Assembly: GCF_900111175.1 (NCBI RefSeq)
Contig: NZ_FOGI01000007.1
Span: 372,001-436,000, forward strand
DNA: 64,000 nt
Direction: 5' to 3'
Source of the DNA: Actinokineospora terrae
GTDB lineage: Bacteria; Actinomycetota; Actinomycetes; Mycobacteriales; Pseudonocardiaceae
Position numbers and translations under genes: made by a program. Under the pieces are notes generated by a model. The model was not told the DNA's origin and made no database searches. It saw only the letters and a program-made list of their open reading frames with translations. Within the stretch, counting starts at the first letter, position 1. Each line of letters starts with the position of its first letter. Positions 16,504-28,822 of this stretch are shown here, piece by piece.

Positions 16504-17163
16504 GTGCCGAGAAAGATCGAGACCCCCCGCGTCCGCATGACCGGCAAGGAGCGCAGGCAGCAGCTGCTCGACGTCGCCAGGTCGCTGTTCGCGGAGAAGG
16601 GCTTCGACGGCACCTCGGTCGAGGAGATCGCCCACCGCGCGAGCGTCAGCAAACCCGTTGTGTACGAGCACTTCGGCGGCAAGGAGGGCATCTACGCCGT
16701 CGTCGTCGACCGCGAGATGGAAACCCTGCTGGAGGGCATGACCACCGCGCTGTCGGAAGAGGAGCACCCGCGCGTCCTGCTCGAACGCGCCGCGCTGTCC
16801 CTGTTGGACTACGTCGAGAGCAGCACCGACGGCTTCCGCATCCTGGTCCGCGACTCGCCGGTCGCCACCACGACCGGCACCTTCTCCAGCCTGCTCAACG
16901 ACATCGCCAGCCAGGTCGAGCACATCCTCGGCGTCCAGTTCCACCGCCGCGGCTACGAACCCAAGCTCGCCGCCCTCTACGCCCAGGCCCTCGTCGGCAT
17001 GGTCGCGCTCACCGGCCAGTGGTGGCTGGAGGCCCGCAAGCCCAAGAAGGCCGACGTGGCCGCCCACCTGGTCAACCTCGCCTGGAACGGCCTGTCCAAC
17101 CTGGACGGCAAACCCCGCCTGAGCGAACAGCCCTGGTCCGGCACCGCTCGCGGCTCCGGCTAG
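16504..17163 (+). CDS. TetR-family transcriptional regulator (Rv1019-like position)
   Basis: 219 aa from GTG 16504. The N-terminal HTH (about 15-62) reads KERRQQLLDVARSLFAEKGF, TSVEEIAHRASVSKPVVYEHF, the typical TetR helices; the rest is an all-helical ligand domain. In M. tuberculosis a TetR gene sits between glmU and mfd; here it follows the desaturase, which may be its target through the twin palindrome at 15424. The ligand could be an acyl-CoA (inference). The stop overlaps the convergent neighbour's stop by 4 bases. Confidence 0.9.
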   Translation: MPRKIETPRVRMTGKERRQQLLDVARSLFAEKGFDGTSVEEIAHRASVSKPVVYEHFGGKEGIYAVVVDREMETLLEGMTTALSEEEHPRVLLERAALSLLDYVESSTDGFRILVRDSPVATTTGTFSSLLNDIASQVEHILGVQFHRRGYEPKLAALYAQALVGMVALTGQWWLEARKPKKADVAAHLVNLAWNGLSNLDGKPRLSEQPWSGTARGSG

Positions 17164-18308
17164 TTCGCCGGGGTCACCTTCAGGAGCTTGTCGTCGGTGC
17201 CGTTCGACGTGGTGATGTAGAGGGAGCCGTCCGGCGAGGTCCTGGCGGCGCGGAGGCGGCCGTGGCCCTGGAGTTCGCTGGGGATGGTGGTCGAGGTGAC
17301 GTCGCCGCCGGGGTTGAGTGTGAGGAAGAGGGCCTTGGCGCCCTTGAGAGCGGTGATGACGAGGGTGCCGTCGAGGGAGCCCCACTGGGCGCCGGTGAGG
17401 AACGCGGCGGCGCAGATGGCCTCGGTTGTGCTGCCGGACTGCCACTTGGCCGGGACGGCGTCGGGGAAGCGGGTCAGGTCGGTCATGGGGACGCTCTCGT
17501 CGTATCCAGGCACGGTGCCGCCCTGCGACGGGTCCCAGCCGTAGTTGGCGCCTGGCTTCAAGAGGTTCACTTCGTCGTTCTTGTCCGGGCCGTGTTCGGC
17601 GACGAAGACCTGACCGCCTGGCCGTACCGCCACGCCTTGCACGTTGCGGTGCCCGTAGGTGTAGACCGGGGAGCCCGCGGTGGGGTTATCCGGCAGCGGT
17701 TGCCCTGTCTTGAGGTCGATGCGCAAGACCTTGCCGCCCAGTGAGCGGGGATCCTGAGACGCGTCGCCGCGGGCCGTGTCGCCGGTACCGACCAGCAGGG
17801 CACCATCGGATGCGATGGTGGGCCGACAACCCGAGTGACGCCCGCTAGCGGCTAGAGGCAGCCCGGTGAGCAGTTCGCGGACCCGCGTGGCCATCAACTC
17901 GTCTTGGGTCAGCCGCCACGTCACCAGGCGGATGTCTACGGGCTCGCCGTTCTCCGTGTGCGTCTGGCAGGTGGTGAACTCGCGGCTCGTCGCGAAGTCG
18001 GGGTGCACGACCAGCCCCATCAGGCCGCCCTCGCCGCGCACCTGCACCGTCTCCGTGGCCGCCTTGAGCCGGGTCACGGTGCCGCCGCCCGAGATGAGCG
18101 CGAACTCGCCGTTGCGCTGGGTCACGAGGATCTTGCCGTCGGGCAGGAACCCGATGTCCCAGCCGTGGCTCAGGCCGGTCGCGACCGTCTCCACCTTTAA
18201 CCCCGGCGCGCCCGCGGGAGCCGGTCCAGCGGGCACGGAGGCCCCACTCGAACCGCACGCACTGAGCACCAACACGGCAGACAGGCCAACCAGGGGAGTA
18301 CGGCGCAT
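17160..18308 (-). CDS. PQQ-dependent sugar dehydrogenase-type lipoprotein
   Basis: Soluble aldose dehydrogenase (GSDH/Asd) fold: a six-bladed beta-propeller that oxidises sugars with PQQ in characterised members. ATG 18308 gives 382 aa with a signal and lipobox LSAC. Family motifs: GLSHGWDIGFLPDGKILVTQ, GEGGLMGLVVHPDF, the catalytic-region SGRHSGCRP, RNVQGVAVRPGGQVFVAEHG and GANYGWDPS. The first GSDH His appears within HSGC. No PQQ biosynthesis genes are in the window, so the cofactor is uncertain. Confidence 0.85.
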   Translation of the reverse strand: MRRTPLVGLSAVLVLSACGSSGASVPAGPAPAGAPGLKVETVATGLSHGWDIGFLPDGKILVTQRNGEFALISGGGTVTRLKAATETVQVRGEGGLMGLVVHPDFATSREFTTCQTHTENGEPVDIRLVTWRLTQDELMATRVRELLTGLPLAASGRHSGCRPTIASDGALLVGTGDTARGDASQDPRSLGGKVLRIDLKTGQPLPDNPTAGSPVYTYGHRNVQGVAVRPGGQVFVAEHGPDKNDEVNLLKPGANYGWDPSQGGTVPGYDESVPMTDLTRFPDAVPAKWQSGSTTEAICAAAFLTGAQWGSLDGTLVITALKGAKALFLTLNPGGDVTSTTIPSELQGHGRLRAARTSPDGSLYITTSNGTDDKLLKVTPAN

Positions 18309-18374
18309 ATGGGCAGAATGCCCCATCTAGCCAAACACTAACTACAAGAACTTTCCCACGGTTACCGTGACCGC

Positions 18375-19139
18375 GTGAGCGAGCACCTCATCCTGACCAG
18401 CGACGGCCCGGTCGCCACCCTCGTCATCGACCGGGCCGCGAAGAAGAACGCGATCAGCTACCGGATGTGGGCCGCCATCCCCGGTATCGCCGCCAAGGTC
18501 CGCGCCGACGACGACGTGCGGGTCCTGGTCATCACCGGCAGCGCGGACCTGTTCTCCGCGGGCGCCGACATCAGCGAGTTCACCACCCTGCGCAAGGATC
18601 CCGCCGGGGCGCGCCGCTACGCCGACGCGATCGAGGCCGCCACCAAGGCGCTGACCAGCCTCACCAAGCCCACCATCGCCGCCATCAACGGCTTCTGCAT
18701 CGGCGGCGGCTGCGAACTCGCTCTTGCGTGCGACCTGCGGATCGCGGCTACCGACGCCCGGTTCGGGGTGACGCCGTCGAAGCTGGGCATCGTGTTCAAC
18801 CTGCCGTCGACCAAGCAGCTCGTTGACGCTGTCGGGCCTGCCTGGGCCAAGCAGATCCTCTTCACCGGCGACATCATCGACGCCGATACCGCTCTGCGGA
18901 TCGGGTTGGTCAACGAGCTGCACGCCGAGCCCGCCAAGCGCGCGGTGGAACTGGCCGCCACCATGGCGTCGCGGTCCCAGGTGACGATCCGCGGTGCCAA
19001 GGACATCGTCAGGCGCATCGTCGACGGGCGCTACGAGGAAGACGAGGAAGTGCACTTCATGTACTCCGCGTCGGTGAACAGCCCCGACTACGCAGAGGGT
19101 GTTGCCGCGTTCCTAGAGAAGAGAGCTCCGCGCTTCTAG
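18375..19139 (+). CDS. Enoyl-CoA hydratase/isomerase family protein
   Basis: Crotonase-fold enzyme, 254 aa from GTG 18375. The oxyanion-hole elements are present: AAKKNAIS with GADISEF (about 70), and INGFCIGGGCELALACDLRIA (oxyanion Gly). Neither canonical catalytic Glu of the mitochondrial hydratase is clearly placed (GVTPSKLGIVF replaces the usual P-E region), so the reaction may differ. Its last 27 bases overlap the convergent HD gene. Confidence 0.85.
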   Translation: MSEHLILTSDGPVATLVIDRAAKKNAISYRMWAAIPGIAAKVRADDDVRVLVITGSADLFSAGADISEFTTLRKDPAGARRYADAIEAATKALTSLTKPTIAAINGFCIGGGCELALACDLRIAATDARFGVTPSKLGIVFNLPSTKQLVDAVGPAWAKQILFTGDIIDADTALRIGLVNELHAEPAKRAVELAATMASRSQVTIRGAKDIVRRIVDGRYEEDEEVHFMYSASVNSPDYAEGVAAFLEKRAPRF

Positions 19140-19709
19140 CTCCAAGCGCAGGTTCTCCCGAGCAACGGCCTCCCACCGCTCGCGAGCCAGGGGAGTCCGG
19201 TAGAGGTTGGGCAGGGCCAACAGGTTCCGAAGCACGGCAGCCCTACCGACGCGGAAAGCGTCCTCTGGAACGTGGCGGTACTCCTCCCGGACTGCCGCCA
19301 CGTAAGCGTCATACCCATCCGACGCCAAGATGGCCAGGTCCGCGTCGCACAGCACCTCACCGTTGCGGTCACCGGGCGACGTCCGGTGCCCCGCCGTAAG
19401 ACGAACCAGGCGCCCCACTTCGGCTACCGCAGCCGCGTCAAGACCCGCCGCGGGTAGCTCTGCCTCGGCCAGGAGCGCGCTTTGCTCCTCGTCGTCCGGC
19501 CTGCCCCGGTAGACGGCGTCGTGGTACCACGCGGCCAATCGCACCAGGTCAGGGTCGTCGGCGTGCTCCGCCAACAGGTCCACACCGGACAACACCGCAT
19601 CCAGGTGCGCCAGGTCGTGGTACCGCCGGTGCGGCTCCGACCACCGGTCCAGCAACGACCGCCCCAACGACTCGTCGAGCCCGAGCGAGACCCACCGCGC
19701 AAGCGCCAT
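19113..19709 (-). CDS. HD-superfamily metal-dependent phosphohydrolase-like protein
   Basis: 198 aa. The HD signature is visible: HRRYHDLAHLDAVL (about 28-41), then AAWYHDAVYRGRPDDEEQSA with the paired His-Asp, and LCDADLAILA. This matches the predicted metal-dependent HD phosphohydrolase family, whose substrates are unknown. The gene overlaps the 3' end of the crotonase gene by 27 bases tail to tail. Confidence 0.82.
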   Translation of the reverse strand: MALARWVSLGLDESLGRSLLDRWSEPHRRYHDLAHLDAVLSGVDLLAEHADDPDLVRLAAWYHDAVYRGRPDDEEQSALLAEAELPAAGLDAAAVAEVGRLVRLTAGHRTSPGDRNGEVLCDADLAILASDGYDAYVAAVREEYRHVPEDAFRVGRAAVLRNLLALPNLYRTPLARERWEAVARENLRLELEARSSLL

Positions 19710-19870
19710 ACCGGCACGCTAGCCGCCCGGATACGACGCGACGGCTGTCGGTGCCAAGCCGTAGTGTGGGTGGTGGACCCCGGCTGGGCGCGCCTTGCGG
19801 AAGGACGGCCCCGGGCCGGGCGACCCCGCACGCCCGTGGACGCCCCAAGACGCCCAACCACACCCTCGCC

Positions 19871-23461
<3,591 letters not shown>

Positions 23462-23608
23462 GGGGGACGGTGTCGGACGGGGGGACGGCCGGCGACTAAG
23501 CGGCGTCCAGGGCGTGGACGGTGCTGTGGTCGGTAACACAGGTCCCGCACTCGGCGACTCCCCTGGCGAGCGGCCTGGAAAGGGCGGCTGACCAGGGGAG
23601 GAACGGTC

Positions 23609-23923
23609 ATGAGCGGCGAGTTCTCGATCAGTCCCGACGAGGCGCGCCGCGCTACCGCGCACTGCATGGCGCAGATCAACCGGCTCGACGCGCTCGTCGC
23701 GGGGGCGACGGTGCACGAGTACATCGACTACGGCGACTGCCGGTCGGGCCGGGAGATGGCCTTCAAGTTCGCCGACAAGGCCGCCGCGTACCACGGTTTC
23801 GACCACCGGGTGGCGCAGGTCCGGGCCGAGTTGTGGGACATGGCGGAGAAGTTCCGCGCGATCGCCGACGGCTACGCCGAGGCCGACCTCGACAGCATGC
23901 GGTGGATCGGTGGCAGCCGGTGA
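23609..23923 (+). CDS. Small type VII secretion substrate-like protein (PE-like partner)
   Basis: 104 aa, start ATG 23609 behind GGGGAGGAAC. Predominantly helical, WXG100-sized, with a C-terminal YAEAD matching the YxxxD/E export signal of ESX substrates. Its GTGA stop-start overlap couples it to the PPE-like gene, and an EspG gene completes the operon, an order like PE-PPE-espG in mycobacteria. Inference: a secreted partner forming a helical heterodimer with the next protein. There is no PE dipeptide at the N-terminus, so it is PE-like by position and signal only. Confidence 0.7.
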   Translation: MSGEFSISPDEARRATAHCMAQINRLDALVAGATVHEYIDYGDCRSGREMAFKFADKAAAYHGFDHRVAQVRAELWDMAEKFRAIADGYAEADLDSMRWIGGSR

Positions 23924-25248
23924 CCTTGGAGCCCGCCAGAGTTCCGCACTACGGCCAGTTCCCCGAGCACGGCCAGTTCGCCGGGTTCGACTCACCTCGA
24001 CTGGCCGAGTTGGACAACTGGTGGGTGTGGGACCACCACGACCTCAAGCGCATGGTCCACGGGATCGACATCGGCAAGATCGACGCGGCCGCGCACGGGT
24101 GGCGGGACCTCGGCGCGAGGTTCGTCCAGTCCTTCGAGGACTTCAGCGACGACCTGTCGAAGATCGTTGGCGTCAGTTGGACCGGTGAGGCCGCCGAGCG
24201 CGCTAGCGCCACCGTGAACCCTTACCGCGCGTGGGCCACAGACCTGAGCGACTCCATGCACGGCACAGCGGACAAACTCGCCGAGGTAGCCCAGGCGGTC
24301 CGCAACACCAAGGCACACCTACCTGAGCCCGTTGACTTCAACTGGCGACGCAACATGACGGCTGCCCTGACGGGTGCCGCGTTCGGCGGCGGCTACGGCC
24401 CTCTAGCGGCAGCAAGTGCAAGCGCCGCTGGCGTCTACGACATGCGTCAGCAGTTCGACGAACGCGAGGCCGCACTAGCCCGTGCGCGCCAGGTCATGGC
24501 CACGTACTTCACAAGCCCTTATGTCTACGTCGACAGCAGCGTGCCCGCGTTCCCACCACCACCGGGTACGCGCACGGGCGATAGCCCGCAGTCCTCGTCC
24601 AACGTCTACCAGGCCACGGCGTCCGATTCGCGTCCCCAGTGGACGTTTGTCGACCGCCGTCCCGTATTCGTACCAACGCATGTGTCGCCATCAGGTCCAC
24701 CCGACTACACCGCCCCGTCGAGACATCCGGCCGACTACCTCCCGCCCGCGGCGCACCACACGACGGTGTCATCGGGTGTTGTGTCATCACCCGTTGTCCC
24801 ATCGGGCACTGTGCCGCCGAACGCCGTATCGCCCACCGTGTCCTCCGCGACACCAACCGTGCCAACGGTTCCGGCGTCCACCGTGCCGTCCTCGGCTCAG
24901 CCGCCGATCACCGGTGGGGCTGTTCCCGCAGGTAGCCGCATGCGCACCGGGGTCGGTTCGGGTCCGAACGCGACCGCGCGGACGGACTCGCGCGGCCCCC
25001 GCCCGTGGTCGGCCACGGTGCCACCAGGGCAGTTCGGCCCTACCGGTGGGCCCGCGTCGGCGAAAGGGTCCGCTACGGCGCCCCGCCCCGGCTCGGCGGG
25101 CGCGCCGGGACCGATGGGTGCGCGCGGCTCCTCGACCGGGGACGAGGACACCGAGCACCGCAACCGGTACCTGACGGAGATCGACAAGGACGAGGTGTTC
25201 GGCGCAGGCATCCAGGCGGCGCCGCCCGTGATCGGGGAGCAGCAGTGA
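23920..25248 (+). CDS. PPE-like / WXG-motif type VII secretion substrate
   Basis: 442 aa from GTG 23920, overlapping the previous stop by 4 bases. The N-terminal ~180 residues are helical with a SWTGEAAERA turn (WxG) between two long helices, as in PPE and WXG100 proteins. A short Ala/Gly-rich segment (MTAALTGAAFGGGYGPLAAA, about 145) follows. From about residue 205 the chain is Pro/Thr/Ser/Val-rich and probably disordered, with many PxxP and TVPSS-type stretches. Likely exported to the cell surface (inference). The C-terminal tail (TEIDKDEVFGAG) is acidic. Confidence 0.7.
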   Translation: MTLEPARVPHYGQFPEHGQFAGFDSPRLAELDNWWVWDHHDLKRMVHGIDIGKIDAAAHGWRDLGARFVQSFEDFSDDLSKIVGVSWTGEAAERASATVNPYRAWATDLSDSMHGTADKLAEVAQAVRNTKAHLPEPVDFNWRRNMTAALTGAAFGGGYGPLAAASASAAGVYDMRQQFDEREAALARARQVMATYFTSPYVYVDSSVPAFPPPPGTRTGDSPQSSSNVYQATASDSRPQWTFVDRRPVFVPTHVSPSGPPDYTAPSRHPADYLPPAAHHTTVSSGVVSSPVVPSGTVPPNAVSPTVSSATPTVPTVPASTVPSSAQPPITGGAVPAGSRMRTGVGSGPNATARTDSRGPRPWSATVPPGQFGPTGGPASAKGSATAPRPGSAGAPGPMGARGSSTGDEDTEHRNRYLTEIDKDEVFGAGIQAAPPVIGEQQ

Positions 25249-25988
25249 CCCTGACGACCCAGCTCGGCTGGACGCTCACCCCCGAGGAGTTCGGCCACGT
25301 GTGGGACCGGCTCGGCATGGACGTCTTCCCGTACCCGCTGCAGGTGGCCCGCGCTGGCATCACCCAGCGCGAGCAGGCGGAGGTCAACGAGCGGGTGCGC
25401 GCCAGGCTGCGCACGGCGGGCATCCTCGGCCGCGGCGACCGGGTCGACCCCGAGCTCGACGCCAGCCTGCGGATGCTGCACGCCCCCGAGATCTCCGTCG
25501 ACTCGGTGTGGATGGCCGAGGACGGCTCCGACTCCCCGCACCGGGTCCTGGCCGCCAGGGTCGGCAGGCGCGCGGCCATCGCCACCCAGGAACCCGGACC
25601 GAGCGAGCACGCGGGCGGCGACGTCCTCGTCCGCGATGTCGGGATCAGCGCCCTCGTCTCCGCCGTCGTCGCCGAACTGCCCGCGGACCGGGCTGGCAGG
25701 CTGCCCGGCGGCCAGTGGCCTGCCGAACAGGCCGAGCAGGTGTCCGCGCTGACCGAGTTGCTGGCCGCGCGCAGGCTCCGGGCCGGGCAGCTCGGCGTGA
25801 CCACGCACGGTGAGCGCGGCCCGTCGCTGTTCTGGTTCGACGTCGCCGGTGACGGCCGCTACGCGCTGATGCGCACCGTGCGCGCGGACGGCCGCCCCTG
25901 GGTCGCGCTCGCCCCCGCCGACGCGGCCATGCTGCGCGAGCAGCTCGCGCACCTGCTGCGCGGCGGCGGCGCCGCTCACGGCGTGTAA
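25245..25988 (+). CDS. ESX secretion-associated protein EspG family
   Basis: 247 aa from GTG 25245, overlapping the PPE-like stop by 4 bases. EspG is the cytosolic chaperone that binds the tip of PPE proteins and keeps PE-PPE pairs soluble for ESX export. The N-terminus (LTPEEFGHVWDRLGM) and the alternating strand-helix pattern with a long C-terminal helix fit the family. No EccB, EccC, EccD or MycP gene lies in this window, so the cognate secretion machine must be elsewhere. Confidence 0.8.
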   Translation: MTLTTQLGWTLTPEEFGHVWDRLGMDVFPYPLQVARAGITQREQAEVNERVRARLRTAGILGRGDRVDPELDASLRMLHAPEISVDSVWMAEDGSDSPHRVLAARVGRRAAIATQEPGPSEHAGGDVLVRDVGISALVSAVVAELPADRAGRLPGGQWPAEQAEQVSALTELLAARRLRAGQLGVTTHGERGPSLFWFDVAGDGRYALMRTVRADGRPWVALAPADAAMLREQLAHLLRGGGAAHGV

Positions 25989-26041
25989 CACGGTCGGGTA
26001 CTCGTCGCCGCGTCAGGGGTCCTGTGAGAGGCTTGGCCACT

Positions 26042-27034
26042 GTGACCACCGTCATCCGCCGCCGCAGCCCCTTCGTCGCGTCTCTCCTCGCGCTCGGACT
26101 GGTGCTCGGCGCCTGCGCGAGCGGGCCAAGTCAGGTGAACACCGCCGCGATCGTGGGCGGCAAGACCATCGGCGTCAACGAGGTCCAGGACCTGGTGGAG
26201 AAGGCCACGCAGGCCGAGCCCGCCGTGCGCGTGCTGGCCGACCAGCGCAAGCTCGCCCTGCTCTCCCGCGCGATCCTGCGCCAGCTCGTGCTGCACGAGC
26301 TGATCGAGGACTACTCGGCGAAGCAGCGGATCACCGTCGAGCCCGCCGCGGTCACCGAGCTCGCCGAGCAGATCACCGGCTCGTTCAAGGAGTTCCCGGC
26401 GGACGGCAGCGCCTCGCCCGAGGCCATCGTGCAGCAGGCGGTGAACCGCACCTTCCCCGCCGACTACCTGGCGCACGACTACCTGCTGCTGGCCCAGTTC
26501 GGCACCGCGCAGCTGGACAAGCTGTCGGTCACCTTCGACTTCACCCTGGTCGCCGCCGCCGAGCAGGGCAAGACCGGGTCGCTGCGCCAGCAGGCGCTGG
26601 ACAAGGCCAAGGAGCTGTCCCAGGGCCTCGCCGAGGCCGCGAAGGTCATCGACGCCGACGTCGCCGCCGGTGCGCAGGCCGCCAAGGGCGAGACGCTGAC
26701 CCCGGGCGCCGCCCCGGACATCGCGGGCACGGTCATCTTCGGCGCCCCGGCCAACTCGGTCATCGCGTTCCAGCCCAACCCGGAGAATGCCAACTGGGTG
26801 GTCGCCGTCATCCTCAAGCGCACCCAGGACGGCAAGCCCACCGCCGAGGCCCAGAACGACCCCCGCGTCGCCACCTCGCTCGGCCGCAGGCTGCTGCAGA
26901 CCACCGGCCAGGACCTCGGCATCACCATCAGCCCCCGCTACGGCGTGTGGGACATCGCCGACATGAACGTCGCGGGCAGCGAGTCCGAGACCCTCGGCGT
27001 GGTCATGCCGATCAAGAACACGCCCCAGCGGTGA
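26042..27034 (+). CDS. SurA-like N-terminal domain lipoprotein
   Basis: 330 aa from GTG 26042; GTG 26024 is an alternative with a closer AGGGG. A lipoprotein signal ends in lipobox LGAC at about residue 25. After it, AAIVGGKTIGVNEVQDLVEKA resembles the start of the SurA/PrsA chaperone N-terminal domain, followed by a helical body. No PPIase domain is recognisable. Probably an extracytoplasmic folding factor (inference). Its GTGA stop overlaps the mazG start. Confidence 0.72.
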   Translation: MTTVIRRRSPFVASLLALGLVLGACASGPSQVNTAAIVGGKTIGVNEVQDLVEKATQAEPAVRVLADQRKLALLSRAILRQLVLHELIEDYSAKQRITVEPAAVTELAEQITGSFKEFPADGSASPEAIVQQAVNRTFPADYLAHDYLLLAQFGTAQLDKLSVTFDFTLVAAAEQGKTGSLRQQALDKAKELSQGLAEAAKVIDADVAAGAQAAKGETLTPGAAPDIAGTVIFGAPANSVIAFQPNPENANWVVAVILKRTQDGKPTAEAQNDPRVATSLGRRLLQTTGQDLGITISPRYGVWDIADMNVAGSESETLGVVMPIKNTPQR

Positions 27035-27939
27035 CCCCCCACCCGGGCACCGCCGTGGTGGTCCTCACCGCCACGACCCTGCCCGCGTCAGCACTACCGC
27101 TCCTCCGCGCCGCCAGCCACGTCTACGTCGCAGGCGGCGTCGACCCGGCCCTCGGCGACGGCCCACTTCCCCCGGACGTGTCAACCGACGCCCCGATCGT
27201 GTTGCTGACCGACGACCCCACGTACTCCTTGCCCGGCGTCCCGGTCTACCGGACCAGCGGTGCAGGCCTGATCCTCGCGGCCCAGGTCATGGACACCCTC
27301 CGCTCGCCAGGCGGCTGCCCGTGGGACGCGGAACAGACGCACGAGTCTCTCCGCCAGTACCTGGTCGAGGAGTCCTACGAACTCCTCGACGCCATCGACG
27401 AGTCCGACCGCGCCGCCCTCCAAGAGGAACTGGGCGACGTCCTCCTCCAAGTCCTCTTCCACGCCCGCATTGCCTCGGAAGACCCCACCGCCCCCTTCAC
27501 CATCGACGACGTCGCCACTGCGCTGGTGGACAAACTGGTCTCCCGTCACCCACACGTGTTCGCAGACGGCCCGGCGGTGTGGGACGCGGAAACGCAGCAG
27601 GGGCGATGGGACGAGCTGAAGCAGCAGGAGAAGCAACGCTCGTCGAGCGTTGACGGGGTCGCCATGGGGCAGCCCGCGGTGGCGTTGGCGGCGAAACTGG
27701 TGCAGCGGGCGGGGAAGGCTGGGTTTCCGGCTGACCTGCTGCCTGAGGGGGAGTCGGTGGGATCGCAGCTGTTCGCTCTGGCGGCCCGGGCTCGGTTGAG
27801 CGGGGTGGATCCGGAGCAGGAGTTGCGTGAGGTGGCTCGGGGGTTCGCGGATCGGGTACGAGCAGCGGAGAAGTCGGCTCGGGCTGCGGGGGTTGAACTC
27901 GGTGCGGAGGGGTGGCGGGCGCACTGGGGTTCGGCTTGA
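27031..27939 (+). CDS. mazG: Nucleoside triphosphate pyrophosphohydrolase MazG
   Basis: It hydrolyses non-canonical or damaged NTPs. 302 aa from GTG 27031. The N-terminal ~85 residues are variable, as in the mycobacterial protein. The MazG domain starts SPGGCPWDAEQTHESLRQYL, with metal ligands in EESYELLDAI and EELGDVLLQV, then the second half with SRHPHVF and RWDELKQQEK. Matches Rv1021 in synteny. Confidence 0.95.
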   Translation: MTPHPGTAVVVLTATTLPASALPLLRAASHVYVAGGVDPALGDGPLPPDVSTDAPIVLLTDDPTYSLPGVPVYRTSGAGLILAAQVMDTLRSPGGCPWDAEQTHESLRQYLVEESYELLDAIDESDRAALQEELGDVLLQVLFHARIASEDPTAPFTIDDVATALVDKLVSRHPHVFADGPAVWDAETQQGRWDELKQQEKQRSSSVDGVAMGQPAVALAAKLVQRAGKAGFPADLLPEGESVGSQLFALAARARLSGVDPEQELREVARGFADRVRAAEKSARAAGVELGAEGWRAHWGSA

Positions 27940-28011
27940 TCTTGGTTCGGGTTGGTGGTTTGTGTTGTTGGCTGTGGGCGTTGTCCTGATTGGGGTTGTC
28001 CCGATGGGTGT

Positions 28012-28663
28012 GGGTTGTCCACAGCGGTGGTTTTCAGTCTTCTTGGTTGATGGTGGCTCTCGGTAGGCTGTATCGGGGGCTGCTTTGGCGGGTTTGATCT
28101 TGAGCTGGGGGTAGTCCGGCTCTCGGTCTCGCCTGCGGCGTCGACGGTGAACGGCTCGCCTTCGGCATTGCGTGGGGGCGCGAGTTTCGAGCTTTGCTCG
28201 ATGGGGCGAACTTGTTTTGTGCGGAGCCCCTACGGCACCCGGGCAGAACCACAAAGCAGGGGCCGAAAAGCAGGCCCTGCCACGGTGAGCGACGCTACGG
28301 GTGCCGTCCCCCCACACAAAACAAGTCCACCCCATCGAGCCGGCTTGGCACCAGCGACTCCGAGGAGCGCGTGGTGGGCCAACGTTGTTGGTGGCGCGTT
28401 AGGGCAACGTCTGTGAGGGGCGCGTTTCGGCCAACGATGGTGAAGGCCGGGTGGAGGCCATCGTCGCCGAGTCTTGAACGGCTTGGATCAGCCGCTTCTC
28501 GCCGAGGATCGTTCAGGGCGGGTACTTGTCCACAGCCCCTTCAACCATCCACAGCCGGGCGTCGAGGGCTATTGACAAACCTTCGGGGTCGATAGGTTCA
28601 GAGATGGGGCCCCGGGCCCCGGGAGGGTGGGTCCCGGGAGCGGAGTTGATCTTGAGGGGGCGG
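28012..28663 (+). repeat. Long non-coding repeat, copy L-A (~650 bp)
   Basis: It is the inverted counterpart of 33828-34483. Landmarks in order: GGTTGTCCACAG, GTGGCTCTCGGTAGGCTGTA, TTTGATCTTGAGCTG, GCGAGTTTCGAGCT, CTTGTTTTGTG, AAAGCAGGGGCCGAAAAGCA, CACAAAACAAG, CATCGAGCCGGCTTGGCACC, AGCGACTCCGAGGAGCG, three ~26-bp units with GGCCAACG, ACTTGTCCACAG, CAACCATCCACAG, GATAGGTTCAGAGATGGGGC, and a second TTGATCTTGAG. It carries no ORF shared with copy L-B. TTGATCTTGAG near both ends gives direct terminal repeats. Confidence 0.88.
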
Positions 28664-28700
28664 GGGTGGTGGCGGGGGATTGGTTGCCGGGGGGCGGGGG
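28656..28700 (+). other. G-tract cluster (possible G-quadruplex)
   Basis: Five runs of five or six G occur within 45 bases (28656-28660, 28662-28666, 28674-28678, 28689-28694, 28696-28700), on the coding strand upstream of the tricorn gene. Confidence 0.45.
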
Positions 28701-28822
28701 AAGTGGCTTTGTGGTGGGGAAGTGGCTGACATGGGGTGGGGCGCTACGGCAGTCGGTGGATGGGGTGGGGTTAGGCGGTGAAAGTGGCACCGCGGTGGGG
28801 CGAGTGTGGCTAACTTGGCAGG

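Larger units (their letters stand above)
27940..28822. other. 883-base intergenic region filled by long repeat copy L-A
   Basis: No gene is supported. After mazG there is ~70 bases of T/G-rich sequence, then the long non-coding element (28012-28663), a run of G-tracts (28656-28700), and about 120 bases before the tricorn gene. Confidence 0.6.
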
